Part shown: piece by piece, positions 51,767-61,111 of the stretch
Layout: every line of letters begins with the position of its first letter
Numbering within the stretch: position 1 is the stretch's first letter
Source: Haloglomus halophilum
GTDB lineage: Archaea; Halobacteriota; Halobacteria; Halobacteriales; Haloarculaceae
DNA: 64,000 nucleotides
Assembly (NCBI RefSeq): GCF_024298885.1
Contig: NZ_CP101167.1
Coordinates: 62,001 to 126,000, forward strand
Direction: 5' to 3'
Program-made: the position numbers and the translations under genes
Notes under the pieces: generated by a model
The model's input: the letters and a program-made list of their open reading frames with translations, nothing else
Told to the model about the DNA's origin: nothing
The model's database searches: none

Positions 51767-52922
51767 CGCTTCGATTTCTGTCACGCAATCTGTGGTAGAG
51801 CAGTTCACAGAACGGTATCTCCGATCTATCGGCTGTTCCATCGAGCGAAGTGACGATCACTGGCTGGTGTCGGTACCCGATGACATAGACACCGAGATCA
51901 CCCACGGGAGACACACACTCATCCGGGGAGAGGGTACTCCAGACGATGACGATGATAGAACGAAACGGCTGCATCCGGAGAGTGCGTTCTTTCAACAGCT
52001 ACTCCGTGAGGCGGGTGAACGATCGCCGTCTGGCAAGCTGTCGATAGAGAGTGAATCAGACATCGAGAGTCCGGAGTGGATCCAAAACGGCGCTGTCGAG
52101 GTACAGAGCGCACAGTTCACTCCGTACTACGACCGCACAGCCATCGTGGTTCTCTTTCGTGTCGGTATCGAGACCGTCAGTGAATACCAGCAAGAGCTTC
52201 TCCGCGCCATCGCTGTAGACGCGCGGTCAGAGGAGAGCCTTCCAAAGCTGGCGGAGACATTCCTCGACACCACCACAGTAGAGACCGAGACGGCCTCTGA
52301 TGGCGCTGTACAGCTGACCAAGACAGATGTGCGACCTCTCCTCGAAACAGCTCGGGAACTGTTGCTGGAAAGCGTACAGGGGCAGCTCGACGACATTCAT
52401 CGAGAAGCCTCGCGTGCGGCAGATTCAGAAGTTGAAGAGTACCGTCAGATGCAACAACAGCGTATCCTGGAGCTACAGGAAGAACACTCGAACCTGTCGT
52501 CGAAGATCAACGATCTGAGTGAGAAGATCAACACAGGAGACGAGGATTCACGCGTCCGGGCGTTGCGAGAACGGAAAGAACTCAAATCGGAGTACGAGGA
52601 ACTCGACGAGACGCTCAACGAATTACAGGAGCGCCGTGACAGTGGATTCCCCAATCGACAACGAGAAATCCGAGAGCGGCACTCACTCGACGTGCAGGTC
52701 ACACCGCTTACTCTGACGGAAGTTGAGTACGAGCGAGGCGAGATCGATTTCGAATTTATCGACGGTAGCATACATCAAACCGTTACTCTCGGATACGGGA
52801 GTGGGATCGGTGTAGCCGATACTGTTCGATGTTCGTCGTGTGAACGGGAACTCACCGAACACAACCCGCTTCAAACGATTTTAGATGGACTCAAATGCCA
52901 GAGTTGTACCAAAGAGCGGTGA
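51759..52922 (+). CDS. Coiled-coil/zinc-ribbon partner of the SNF2 helicase
   Basis: 387 residues. Residues 10-120 form a mixed domain (VVEQFTERYLRSIGCSIERSDDHWLVSVPDD) reminiscent of Bacillus YqhG, which also pairs with an SNF2 protein (YqhH). A long coiled coil covers about 220-300 (RILELQEEHSNLSSKINDLSEK, KSEYEELDETLNELQERRD), then a beta domain and a terminal zinc ribbon CSSC...CQSC (last 35 residues). Overlap with the helicase gene implies fixed stoichiometry. Function inferred only from partnership. Confidence 0.75.
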   Translation: MTDASISVTQSVVEQFTERYLRSIGCSIERSDDHWLVSVPDDIDTEITHGRHTLIRGEGTPDDDDDRTKRLHPESAFFQQLLREAGERSPSGKLSIESESDIESPEWIQNGAVEVQSAQFTPYYDRTAIVVLFRVGIETVSEYQQELLRAIAVDARSEESLPKLAETFLDTTTVETETASDGAVQLTKTDVRPLLETARELLLESVQGQLDDIHREASRAADSEVEEYRQMQQQRILELQEEHSNLSSKINDLSEKINTGDEDSRVRALRERKELKSEYEELDETLNELQERRDSGFPNRQREIRERHSLDVQVTPLTLTEVEYERGEIDFEFIDGSIHQTVTLGYGSGIGVADTVRCSSCERELTEHNPLQTILDGLKCQSCTKER

Positions 52923-53400
52923 TACGACGACCCCTCGATAGTTCAATAGAGCAAAGCCGCGGAGCGAATAGAGCTAACACACTGATTCGTCAAGGAAGCC
53001 GCCGAACGAGCTGGATATCCGGAACTGAAGGCAACGCCAGGGCTACCGAAGTCAGAGTTTGCTGAAAAGATTCGAAACCTCGGTGAAGTGGCGCTGTTAG
53101 TCTTGGAGGGTGGCGACTGTTCGGCCCGTTTCCTCGGCCTCTTCGCTGCGCGACATATTGTACGTCGCGAGCGCTTCTTCAACCGCCTCATCAAGACTCA
53201 TTGGTCGACCTGATTTTGACTCTTCTACCGTATAAACGCATGCATGGCACCAGACAAGTAACAAGCAGTCTCAGTTGACCTCGATCGGTGCCGAGTGCGC
53301 GGACGTTCTTCTCTGCTCTGAGGAATCCGTTGCCGCCGGACAACTTGGCCCCGAACGAATTCCGGTTATGTCCAAGGAGATATCTGGATCTGCGGTATGA
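52923..53400. other. Gap with microgene and decayed coding traces
   Basis: Apart from the 34-codon gene, the + strand at about 52999-53097 reads VKEAAERAGYPELKATPGLP without a start, and about 53276-53400 reads SIGAECADVLLCSEESVAAG up to a stop at 53398-53400, also lacking an ATG. Both are acidic and haloarchaeal in style and may be gene debris. No intact gene besides the microgene. Confidence 0.35.
53097..53201 (-). CDS. 34-residue microprotein, copy 2
   Basis: ATG 53201, 34 codons (MSLDEAVEEALATYNMSRSE, ending VATLQD), the same length as and clearly homologous to 33080-33184: shared MSL, E..V, L, RSE, G, VA.L.D. TATAAA at 53231-53236 lies 30-35 nt upstream. It sits alone in a ~480-bp gap between the SNF2 unit and the AddA-like gene. 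Function unknown. Confidence 0.65.
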   Translation of the reverse strand: MSLDEAVEEALATYNMSRSEEAEETGRTVATLQD

Positions 53401-56262
53401 CTACTCGACAACGCTGGCTTCCGAACGCTGTTCTCGACCAATTAGTGCGACTAGGTCCGCTTTCGAGAGTGGGTCAATATCAACACGGACCCCTTGTGCA
53501 GTATAGAAGATCCCTGCGGTCACCTCTCGGCTAGAGAACCACTCATTCAGCACGTGATAGTACACGCTGAGTTGCTTCCGATACTCATCCTCGGCGTGCC
53601 GCCCGAGGTCGGTTTTGAAGTCGATGATCTCGACGGTATCGGGACGAATGTGAACGAGGTCGACGATTCCAGAGATGGTGACCTGCTCGCCGTCGACGGT
53701 GAGTGGCAGATACGCATCCTCCTCAACTCGTAGCTCACCATCGAGCGAATCCATGAGCGACTTGAGGTGACGTTCATCGTCGTTCGAGGGCTCGACGTCT
53801 CCTTCCAGTACGTAGCGCTCAGCGAACTCGTGGGTCTGCGTTCCGAACGCTGTCCCTCTCCCGTCATCGACATCCTCGAACACATCGTCACGCATCAGCG
53901 TATGCGGCGAGTGACCGACTGGACCATCCGGAGTCGGCACAGCAATCTGCAAGTTCCCCTGCGACGTCTCGTCGATATCGTCTTCCTGAACGTTGGGTTC
54001 TAGTTCCTCGAGGTCGACCGGAAGCTCTTCGATGAACGTATTCGGGCTCTCGCCTGCAGCGAACACGAGGTGGCTCTCAGCCCGCGTCATCGCGACGTAG
54101 AGCAAGCGTCGTTCCTCATCGTATCCACGCGGCAGGCACTTTCGAAGGACGTCGGCCCGCCAGTTGTCGTGAATGTGAGGATACCCGTGATCGTCGGCGT
54201 AGAGTTTCCGCTGGCGTATCCCGATCGGATCGTCGAACGTGATCGCGTTACTGTTCCCGCCTGACGGTGGGAAGCAATGGGAGTTCATGTTCGCGAGCAC
54301 GACAATGGGATGCTCGAGTCCCTTGGCCGCGTGGATGGTCTGGACCGTCACCGAATTCACACCGGCGCTCGCGTGGACCTCGTGGGTGCTTCCGTCTTCG
54401 ATGCCGCGTTCGATGAATCGAATGAGGTCACCTCGTGTCAATGTCGTCGCGCTGTGAACGGACTGAATCGTCGTCAGCAGCACGTCAGCGTAGGCCCCGT
54501 CGTAGTCGTACTGGGAGAACACGCGCTGGACAACCCCACCGACCGTCTCCAGTGACGCAAGCTCGGACTTGAACGCCTGCATGTTGGTGGGGTACTCCTC
54601 GCTATCGAGCACGTGTTTGACCTCGTCGAGCGTGTAGCCAGCTTCCTCAAGCACGACTGCCCATCCCCGCTCCGCGTCGGATTCGAGGATTCGCAGCCAC
54701 GCCAGGAGAAGCTTCGCCGGGTCAGACCGGAACAACTCGATGCCTCCTTCGTACGCCATCGGCAACCCATACGCCTCGGCGACAGAGAGGAGTTCTCGGC
54801 CGAAGTCACGAGTCCGGGTGAGAACGGCGATGTCACTGTACTCTGGCAGACGAAGGTCCCCATCCTCCTCGACCTGATACGCGTCGTTCCCGACGATCTC
54901 CTGAATCTTGGTCAGAACGGCTTCGTGTTCGTCTTCGTGTTGAATCGCCGCTATCTGAGAGTTCTCGTGCGCTGCGTTCGAGGAGAGCGACACAATTCTA
55001 TCTCGCACGGCCGTCTCGTCGACGTCGTCCGTGCTCGCCGCGGACGTCACCAGGCTGTGCTCGGAGAAGTCGAGAATGTCCTGCGTCGACCGGTAGTTTT
55101 CGACGAGTTCGATATCGATGATCGGGCGGGTCGCCCACGACACTCGCTCGTGGTCCTCGTTGAGTTCGTCGACGAACCGATCCAGCCGGGATTCGAACTC
55201 AGTGATGTTCTCGACGGCAGCATACTGGAACGAGTAGATGCTCTGTTTCCAGTCGCCAACGACACAGACGTTGTTCGTGTTCGCGAGCAGGAGAGCGAGT
55301 TTGAACTGGATCTCGCTAGAGTCCTGGAACTCGTCGATCATTACGTACTCGAACGCGACATCGTCGCGGAGTCGATGGTCGTCACAGAGCAGGACGAACG
55401 CAAATAGTTGAAGAAAGCTGAAGTTGAGGTAGTTCCGACTGAGTGCGAACTCAAGGTACTCGTGGTAGACGTCGTGAACGAAGTTCTTGAGGCCCTCTCG
55501 CTGTTCGTCAAACACCAGCTGTGCGACGCCATCAGGAACCTGCTTCTCACCCCATCCGCCACGGATCTCGTCCTCCTCGGGCGCGTCTGGGAGGTAGCAC
55601 TTGTCGTCTCCGTAGCCGCCGAGTTTCGAGCGAAGCTTCGACTGCTTGTTCCCGTCGTTTCGGGGCTGGTTCAGCTCGTCGAAGATCCCGCGGAACGTCT
55701 CGAAATCACCGTCCAGATGCCGCTCGCCGTTCCGGTACCAGCCATCGGCCGTCGGGAAGACACCTTTCGCCGCGAGCTGATTGATTAACCCGAGGAGTTC
55801 GACTGGTTCCTCGATAGCGCGGAAGAAGTCGTCGTACTCGGGATGGTCGTCGCTGAACCGACGGATGAACTCGCGGAATTGCGCCTTCTCGACGTTCTCG
55901 TCTTCGAGGACACGTGTGGACCCCGTGATGCGGTCGTCGATGCCGAGGAGCGTCGGTGCCTCGAAGCCGCGTTCCATGAGGATGTCGTGACAGAGGCTGT
56001 GGAACGTCTGGATCGGTGCGTCCGAGAGTTCACGCATCCCGTAGTCACAGTGGGCGACGATTCGGTCCTTCATCTCCGTCGCCGCGTTGTTGGTAAACGT
56101 CACGAGGAGGACGTCCTCAGGTTCGACGTCGTCTTGGTCGACGATTTCGGCGTATCGACGGGTGACGGTGAACGTCTTTCCAGTCCCTGCGCCGGCGTCG
56201 ACAACGTGGATGCCCTGTTTGCTGTCGATGAGGTCTTGCTGTTGGTCGTTTGGTGCAGTCAT
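53401..56262 (-). CDS. AddA-like UvrD helicase-nuclease
   Basis: 953 residues. UvrD/Rep SF1A motifs: Walker A VVDAGAGTGKTFTVTRRYAEI (21-41), Ia VTFTNNAATEMKDRI, II YVMIDEFQDSSEIQ near 305, III VGDWKQSIYSFQYA, IV VELVENYRST, V VQTIHAAKGLEHPIVV, VI LLYVAMTRAESHLVFA. The C-terminal RecB-type nuclease is present (DLVHIRPDTVEIIDFKTDLGRHAEDEYRKQLSVYYHVL, about 866-905, D...D-x-K...Q..Y). ATGA overlap with the upstream AddB-like gene. The pair should process double-strand DNA ends. Confidence 0.9.
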   Translation of the reverse strand: MTAPNDQQQDLIDSKQGIHVVDAGAGTGKTFTVTRRYAEIVDQDDVEPEDVLLVTFTNNAATEMKDRIVAHCDYGMRELSDAPIQTFHSLCHDILMERGFEAPTLLGIDDRITGSTRVLEDENVEKAQFREFIRRFSDDHPEYDDFFRAIEEPVELLGLINQLAAKGVFPTADGWYRNGERHLDGDFETFRGIFDELNQPRNDGNKQSKLRSKLGGYGDDKCYLPDAPEEDEIRGGWGEKQVPDGVAQLVFDEQREGLKNFVHDVYHEYLEFALSRNYLNFSFLQLFAFVLLCDDHRLRDDVAFEYVMIDEFQDSSEIQFKLALLLANTNNVCVVGDWKQSIYSFQYAAVENITEFESRLDRFVDELNEDHERVSWATRPIIDIELVENYRSTQDILDFSEHSLVTSAASTDDVDETAVRDRIVSLSSNAAHENSQIAAIQHEDEHEAVLTKIQEIVGNDAYQVEEDGDLRLPEYSDIAVLTRTRDFGRELLSVAEAYGLPMAYEGGIELFRSDPAKLLLAWLRILESDAERGWAVVLEEAGYTLDEVKHVLDSEEYPTNMQAFKSELASLETVGGVVQRVFSQYDYDGAYADVLLTTIQSVHSATTLTRGDLIRFIERGIEDGSTHEVHASAGVNSVTVQTIHAAKGLEHPIVVLANMNSHCFPPSGGNSNAITFDDPIGIRQRKLYADDHGYPHIHDNWRADVLRKCLPRGYDEERRLLYVAMTRAESHLVFAAGESPNTFIEELPVDLEELEPNVQEDDIDETSQGNLQIAVPTPDGPVGHSPHTLMRDDVFEDVDDGRGTAFGTQTHEFAERYVLEGDVEPSNDDERHLKSLMDSLDGELRVEEDAYLPLTVDGEQVTISGIVDLVHIRPDTVEIIDFKTDLGRHAEDEYRKQLSVYYHVLNEWFSSREVTAGIFYTAQGVRVDIDPLSKADLVALIGREQRSEASVVE

Positions 56263-58847
56263 CGTGACTCACCCTCCAGGATGCAATCGCGGTTGTCCAC
56301 GTACCGATAGTTTGGATCGCCACCGAGTCCCTGAACCGGGAAGCGCTCGTTACCCGCACGGCGGGTGTTCAGTTCCGATAGGCGCTCTCGAACGAACTGC
56401 TCAAATGCGTCCACGTCGCCGGTGAAGTAGTTCTGGTTGCGGATCCGTAGCAAGTGTCGTAGTGCCTGCTTACAGCCCTTTTTCACATACTTGTAGTCCC
56501 CGACATCAGCGATCAGTCGCTCGGTGAGTGCGTCGCCGAATTCCGATTCGATGAGTTCGTCGCTGTCGCTGGTGTCCGGAAACTCATACCTATCCAACAC
56601 AGCCCGGTAGATTTCGTACGTCGACTTCGAGAAGGTCTTGTTACAGTCGTTCGCGGCGTCTTCCTGCAGTTCCGTGAAGACAGCTGGGCTCGCGATGTAT
56701 TCCTCGAAGGTGACTGGATAGTAGGTCACCGTAGTGAGGCAGTCTTCGAGAGACCCATTCCCAGTCACCACATCATCAAGCGTTTCGAGGAAGTGAAAGA
56801 ACGTGAATCGCAGTTCCTCATCCGGGTGCTCAGTTCGCTGGTGGGCGAGATACAGCAACGCCTGGAAGTTTGGTTTGTCGCTCGGTGGATCAAGCGCCGA
56901 ATGCTTTACAATCGAGTATGCTGACTTCTTTGAGCCACTCTTGTAGTCGAGGAGTCGGGTCGGGCTGTGAACGAGGTCGATCTTGCCCTTCAACCCAAGA
57001 TCAGTGTTCTCGAACCAACGTTCAGTGTGCGACGCATCGATGGGGCGGTCGTAATACTCGGCGAAGAAGTTCTCTCCCCAACCACCGTCAGGCGTCACCA
57101 GGCCGTCACCGTGAGGTGAGTTTGCATTCAGGAATTCAACGATGGTCTGGAGACCGACGCGGTACTTGGTGAGTCGAACTTCCCGGTCGACGCCCCGGAG
57201 GAACGGGTCGACTTCGTCGAGAATGGCTGCGGCTACATCGTCGAGTGTATCAGACGTGATGGCGTCCGGATGCGAGACATAGAACTCCGCGAAATCGTGG
57301 AACAGGTTCCCTTCCCTAAAGTGGTCCTTGTCCGGGTTGTCGACGAGTCGACTGAAGAAGTAATCACGGGGGGAGTTGACGTAGGAGTTCAGACTCGACT
57401 GGCTGAGTGCGGTGACTTCCTCGTGGGAGACATCGAGTGGTTCTTTTTCGAATCCGTCCTGTGTCGTTCGAGACGCCCGTGAATGCTGCAGTGAGTCCAA
57501 ATCACTGAATCGGTCGAACTCCTCGTCGAACAGTTCCTCAAAGTATAGGCACGGGGTGACAGGCGTTCCACCGGCGGTGTCCTGCACGAGGTAGTACTGG
57601 TCGACGCCGTTCTGCAGGAGAAGTTGGAACTGCCGAATGTTCCGTTCAAACTCCTGATCTCGGTCGACCCACGGGCGACGAGGCGACGAATGTGTCCAAC
57701 CTTCGTCGAGGCCGAGATAGAACACGACGGCGCGGTCGACATGAGCGGCCGATTTTGCATCTGCCAATAGGACACCTTCGTTCTCCCGATCCACAGGCAC
57801 TTCGTACGACTGCAAGTAGAATTCGAGACGGTCAACTGCCGGTTCGGTGACGGCGTCGTCGAGGAGGCCGACCGTCGCGAGTTCCTCTCTGAAGGCGTCG
57901 ATAGAGGCATCCGTGACTGCTTCGTATTCGTCGATGGCCTCCTCGAATGTGCGGGCACGAATCTCATCACGGAACTCAAGGAGCCAGTCTACTTCCGGGT
58001 GGTCAAGGTCGTAGAGACGCTTCTCGTCGTGCTCGATGTCGACGGGCATCCCGAGCTGGGTGAGGAGTGGTCGAACGTCGCCTACTCGCGTATCTTGGCC
58101 AGCGTGGGCACTTCGAAGGAGCTGTAGAAATGCACGGTGACGGGCATCGTCATTGAACCCCGGACCGCCATAGTATGGAATCTCTGCAGCTTCCAGCGCC
58201 GACTCAATGAGCGAGGAATATTGGCTAGCTGCATCGAGGACGACAGCCACGTCGTCAGCGTTCTCCTGTGTGACTGTATCGAGGACCGCGTCGACGATTG
58301 CGGCCGGTGAGTCGAGAATGCGGAACGATGGATGGTCGAATGACTCCTCGGTGAACGGGTCGACCGTCTCGTAGTCTGGGGGAAGGATCGAGCGTTCGAG
58401 TTCGGTAAGCTGCTTGAAGCCGACGACAGCGACCGACGTGTCGGCTTCGATACTGTACTCAGTGAGACGGTTAGACGTCGTGTCCATCTCTGCGATACAG
58501 TCGACAGCAGTGTGCGTTGCCGTCGTCGCGAACTGCTCGTAGTCCAGAACAGCGTCAGCCGTTCCCTGGTACTCCCAGCACTGGAGGATGTTCCCGACCG
58601 CATAGGACGTCTCCTTCCAGTTGAGGTCAGTCGTCTGAATGATTTCGAGGAACGCGAGTCGATCCTCGGCCTGTTCTCGGCGTCGGGCAGCCAGGCGCCG
58701 TGGTGTGATCGCGAATGGCCCGAAGTGAGGTTGGTCAAGACGCCTGTTCAGGGCACTCGCCATCGGCGCGTCCGGCACGAGCACAAGGTCGAAATCCTTG
58801 CATTTCTCGTAGAGAGAATCGATAGATTTCGCTCGTGTAATTGACAC
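56259..58847 (-). CDS. AddB-like helicase-fold/nuclease subunit
   Basis: 862 residues from a GTG at 58847. The N-terminal two-thirds resemble AddB (SLYEKCKDFDLVLVPDAPM, AITPRRLAARRREQAEDRLAFLEII, FQLLLQNGVDQYYLVQDTAGG) but show no Walker A. The C-terminal PD-(D/E)XK domain is present (GLKGKIDLVHSPTRLLDYKSGSKKS near 618-642, FQALLYLAHQRTEHPDEE). The four-cysteine Fe-S arrangement of bacterial AddB is not obvious. Coupled to the AddA-like gene; its GTG start is ~90 bp from the divergent CBASS unit. Confidence 0.8.
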   Translation of the reverse strand: MSITRAKSIDSLYEKCKDFDLVLVPDAPMASALNRRLDQPHFGPFAITPRRLAARRREQAEDRLAFLEIIQTTDLNWKETSYAVGNILQCWEYQGTADAVLDYEQFATTATHTAVDCIAEMDTTSNRLTEYSIEADTSVAVVGFKQLTELERSILPPDYETVDPFTEESFDHPSFRILDSPAAIVDAVLDTVTQENADDVAVVLDAASQYSSLIESALEAAEIPYYGGPGFNDDARHRAFLQLLRSAHAGQDTRVGDVRPLLTQLGMPVDIEHDEKRLYDLDHPEVDWLLEFRDEIRARTFEEAIDEYEAVTDASIDAFREELATVGLLDDAVTEPAVDRLEFYLQSYEVPVDRENEGVLLADAKSAAHVDRAVVFYLGLDEGWTHSSPRRPWVDRDQEFERNIRQFQLLLQNGVDQYYLVQDTAGGTPVTPCLYFEELFDEEFDRFSDLDSLQHSRASRTTQDGFEKEPLDVSHEEVTALSQSSLNSYVNSPRDYFFSRLVDNPDKDHFREGNLFHDFAEFYVSHPDAITSDTLDDVAAAILDEVDPFLRGVDREVRLTKYRVGLQTIVEFLNANSPHGDGLVTPDGGWGENFFAEYYDRPIDASHTERWFENTDLGLKGKIDLVHSPTRLLDYKSGSKKSAYSIVKHSALDPPSDKPNFQALLYLAHQRTEHPDEELRFTFFHFLETLDDVVTGNGSLEDCLTTVTYYPVTFEEYIASPAVFTELQEDAANDCNKTFSKSTYEIYRAVLDRYEFPDTSDSDELIESEFGDALTERLIADVGDYKYVKKGCKQALRHLLRIRNQNYFTGDVDAFEQFVRERLSELNTRRAGNERFPVQGLGGDPNYRYVDNRDCILEGESR

Positions 58848-58939
58848 GGACTAGCGAACTCAAGTGGATTGTAAATATGTATCGCTGGACAGACATTCGG
58901 GAGTATGATAACAACCAGGCACATCGGACTACACAACAG

Positions 58940-59836
58940 ATGATATCTCGTGCAAAACTGAACCGTTGGACACATTCAGAAACTGCAAATCAAGAAGAAG
59001 CTCGAGATACCAACCGCGAACTCCGGGATGACCTAGAGGAAGGTGGCCTCCAGGGTGTCAGTGAAGGGTTAGAATTCGCCACCCTCCTCCAAGGTTCGTA
59101 CCGGAACACGACCATGGTATACAATTCCGGTGACGTAGACATTCTTGTCATTCGGACAGACACTTTCCATGCGGATTTTTCTCACGTCCCTGATCATGCC
59201 GCCAGCCATGCCCCTGATCGAAATCCACAGCAGATGTTCGAGGAGCATGCCGAAGGGGTGTATCGAACCCTCCAAGCTCAATACGGGACACGCAACGTCG
59301 AACGTGGTGAGAAGGCAATCGAAGTGGAAAGTGATGAGTTGCCCCTTGGAGCCGATGTCGTTCCCTGTCTCCAGTATCGACGATTTTGGTCACGCCAGCC
59401 AGGAAACCACATGAAAGGAATTGTATTCTGGACTCCAGACGGGACGAAGATCATCAATTTCCCACGCCGTCATCGGATCATGGGCACCAGGTACAACGAA
59501 TATACAAACGGGAACTACAAACCAACGGTCCGTATTTTCAAGAACTTCAGGAATACACTCGCAGAGAACGGCGCTATTGAGAAAGAGAACGCCGCCTCAT
59601 ACTTCATCGAGTGTCTCCTCTCAAACGTCGAGACTGCCACAATCGCAAAGGATGATATTCGCGATCGAGTGGAAGGAATACTCGACGAACTCGAAGCCGA
59701 CTCCGCAGAAGGATTCCCTGACTATACTGTACAGCATGGGATGCAACCGTTGTTTGGTGACGAGACGACCCAGTGGGATGTCGAACACGCCAGAGCGTTC
59801 GTCACCGAGGCCAGACGCTTCTATGAAGAGGATTAG
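58940..59836 (+). CDS. CBASS CD-NTase (cGAS/DncV-like nucleotidyltransferase), unit A
   Basis: 298 residues from ATG 58940, chosen because it aligns with the start of the second CD-NTase and lies downstream of the TGTAAATAT TATA element at 58869-58877. Nucleotidyltransferase motif LLQGSYRNTT (G52-S53) then SGDVDILV with metal ligands D65 and D67, third acid D139 in LGADVVPCLQY; then FPRRHRIMGTRYNEYTNGNYKPTVRIFKNFRN and the FIECLLSN helix typical of OAS-like CD-NTases. It should make a cyclic oligonucleotide on infection. Five nt separate it from its Cap15-like effector. Confidence 0.88.
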   Translation: MISRAKLNRWTHSETANQEEARDTNRELRDDLEEGGLQGVSEGLEFATLLQGSYRNTTMVYNSGDVDILVIRTDTFHADFSHVPDHAASHAPDRNPQQMFEEHAEGVYRTLQAQYGTRNVERGEKAIEVESDELPLGADVVPCLQYRRFWSRQPGNHMKGIVFWTPDGTKIINFPRRHRIMGTRYNEYTNGNYKPTVRIFKNFRNTLAENGAIEKENAASYFIECLLSNVETATIAKDDIRDRVEGILDELEADSAEGFPDYTVQHGMQPLFGDETTQWDVEHARAFVTEARRFYEED

Positions 59837-59841
59837 TAGCG

Positions 59842-60489
59842 ATGCATACCTACTCAACAGACAACGACAATAGGCCGACTGTATACGGTATTCTTGGATT
59901 CGCAGCCTATGCAGCCGCCCTTGTCGTGGGATGGCTTTCAACAACGCTCAGTGCAGTCATACCAGCAGTCGCGGGCATTACGATCTCCTGGGGAGTGGGA
60001 TTTACCCTTCTTACAGCGACGTTCAGCCGGTTCATCTGGAAGACAAGAATCGCCCGCACAATAGGAGCGTCAAAAGTTCCTGATTTCAACGGAGAGTGGA
60101 CGGGATATGTGAAAACCTCGTATGAAGGCGTCATTCCGGATGATGCACTTCACGCGTCGAACGACCCGAACGCGGAAATGCAGCGGGTCGCAGCGACGCT
60201 ACGAATCACTCAGACATGGCGGAAAATTAGCATCCACCTGGAGACCGACAATTCCGAGTCAGACAGTACTGGCGCAACCGTATTGACTGAAGATGGGCGT
60301 TGGCCGAGCCTCAACTACCAGTATGAGAACGATCCAGACCCAGATTCAGCGTCTTCGATGACAAGACACTACGGAACCGCCGACTTAGCCTTAAAAACAG
60401 ACTCTGACGAAACAGTACTAGAGGGATTCTATTACACAGGTCCTGGCCGTGAGAACTACGGAGAAATGTACTTCGTGAAATCGGAGTGA
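59842..60489 (+). CDS. cap15: Cap15-like CBASS membrane effector, unit A
   Basis: 215 residues. Two N-terminal membrane helices (about 13-35 and 37-60) precede a small beta-barrel beginning KVPDFNGEWTGYV and continuing LRITQTWRKISIHLET, SLNYQYEND, RHYGTADLALK, LEGFYYTGPGRENYGEMYFV. The F/LNG.W.G, I.QTW..I, L.Y.Y, HYGTA.L, LEG.YY...R...G pattern is that of Cap15, whose barrel binds a cyclic dinucleotide and oligomerises to disrupt the inner membrane. Directly follows its CD-NTase. Confidence 0.85.
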   Translation: MHTYSTDNDNRPTVYGILGFAAYAAALVVGWLSTTLSAVIPAVAGITISWGVGFTLLTATFSRFIWKTRIARTIGASKVPDFNGEWTGYVKTSYEGVIPDDALHASNDPNAEMQRVAATLRITQTWRKISIHLETDNSESDSTGATVLTEDGRWPSLNYQYENDPDPDSASSMTRHYGTADLALKTDSDETVLEGFYYTGPGRENYGEMYFVKSE

Positions 60490-60493
60490 ATGC

Positions 60494-61111
60494 TCAGTTC
60501 ACTCTGTACAGTTCCAGTATCCCATGGGTTCCCCGCTGATCAGGGCGGTTGTAGTACTTTCCTTCGAGTTTGTCTTCGCGCTCATCGTATTCTAAGATAG
60601 CAGTCCCATAATGTGGATCAAGCTCTTCGTTGGTGGTACTCCCATCATTCCAGTAGTTATACGAGAGTGTCGGCCAGGCTTTTTCTTTGACCAAGATCGT
60701 CGCTGCTCGGCTATGTGAAGGTGACTCCGGCCCATCCAATGAAACACGTATCTTATCCCAGGTCTGGTTAATCTCGATACTGGTTTCCTGCTTTGTCAGC
60801 CCCTCAATCTGGCGTCCATTGTCAACAATCTGCTCGTCGGGGATGAGGTCCGCGTCGACGGAGGTGTACAGATGTCCTTCCCATGTACCATTCAAGTTCG
60901 GAACAGCGACCACTCCCTTATCGTGTAACCACTCCCACTTCCAGAGATATCTCGTGAAACCGAAGTAGAGTGCGGATGAGACAACGCCCATCGAAAGTCC
61001 GAGTACAGGACCAAAAACGCTGATTCCGCCCAGATAGATTACAGCAGTAAGGATCCCAATTAGGATGTATCGCTGATGCCGGTTCGCTTGGTCAGTGGAA
61101 AAGTTGTGCAT
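60494..61111 (-). CDS. cap15: Cap15-like CBASS membrane effector, unit B
   Basis: 205 residues, homologous along its length to 59842-60489: MHNFSTDQANR versus MHTYSTDNDNR, two membrane helices (about 14-32 and 34-52), then VPNLNGTWEGHL, IEINQTWDKIRVSLDG, TLSYNYWND, PHYGTAILEY, LEGKYYNRPDQRGTHGILEL. ATG overlaps the CD-NTase gene's end by 20 nt. The two effector genes end tail-to-tail with only 4 bp between stop codons. Confidence 0.85.
   Translation of the reverse strand: MHNFSTDQANRHQRYILIGILTAVIYLGGISVFGPVLGLSMGVVSSALYFGFTRYLWKWEWLHDKGVVAVPNLNGTWEGHLYTSVDADLIPDEQIVDNGRQIEGLTKQETSIEINQTWDKIRVSLDGPESPSHSRAATILVKEKAWPTLSYNYWNDGSTTNEELDPHYGTAILEYDEREDKLEGKYYNRPDQRGTHGILELYRVN

Noticed and set aside
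41979-52922. Calling this segment BREX or DISARM
   Set aside because: No PglZ phosphatase, BrxL, BrxA/B or DUF1998/DrmB protein is present; only DUF499 and a methyltransferase are shared types.
53276-53400. Short acidic + strand frame with possible TTG start
   Set aside because: No ATG/GTG, and the nearby TATAAA is positioned for the leftward 34-codon microgene; treated as gene debris.
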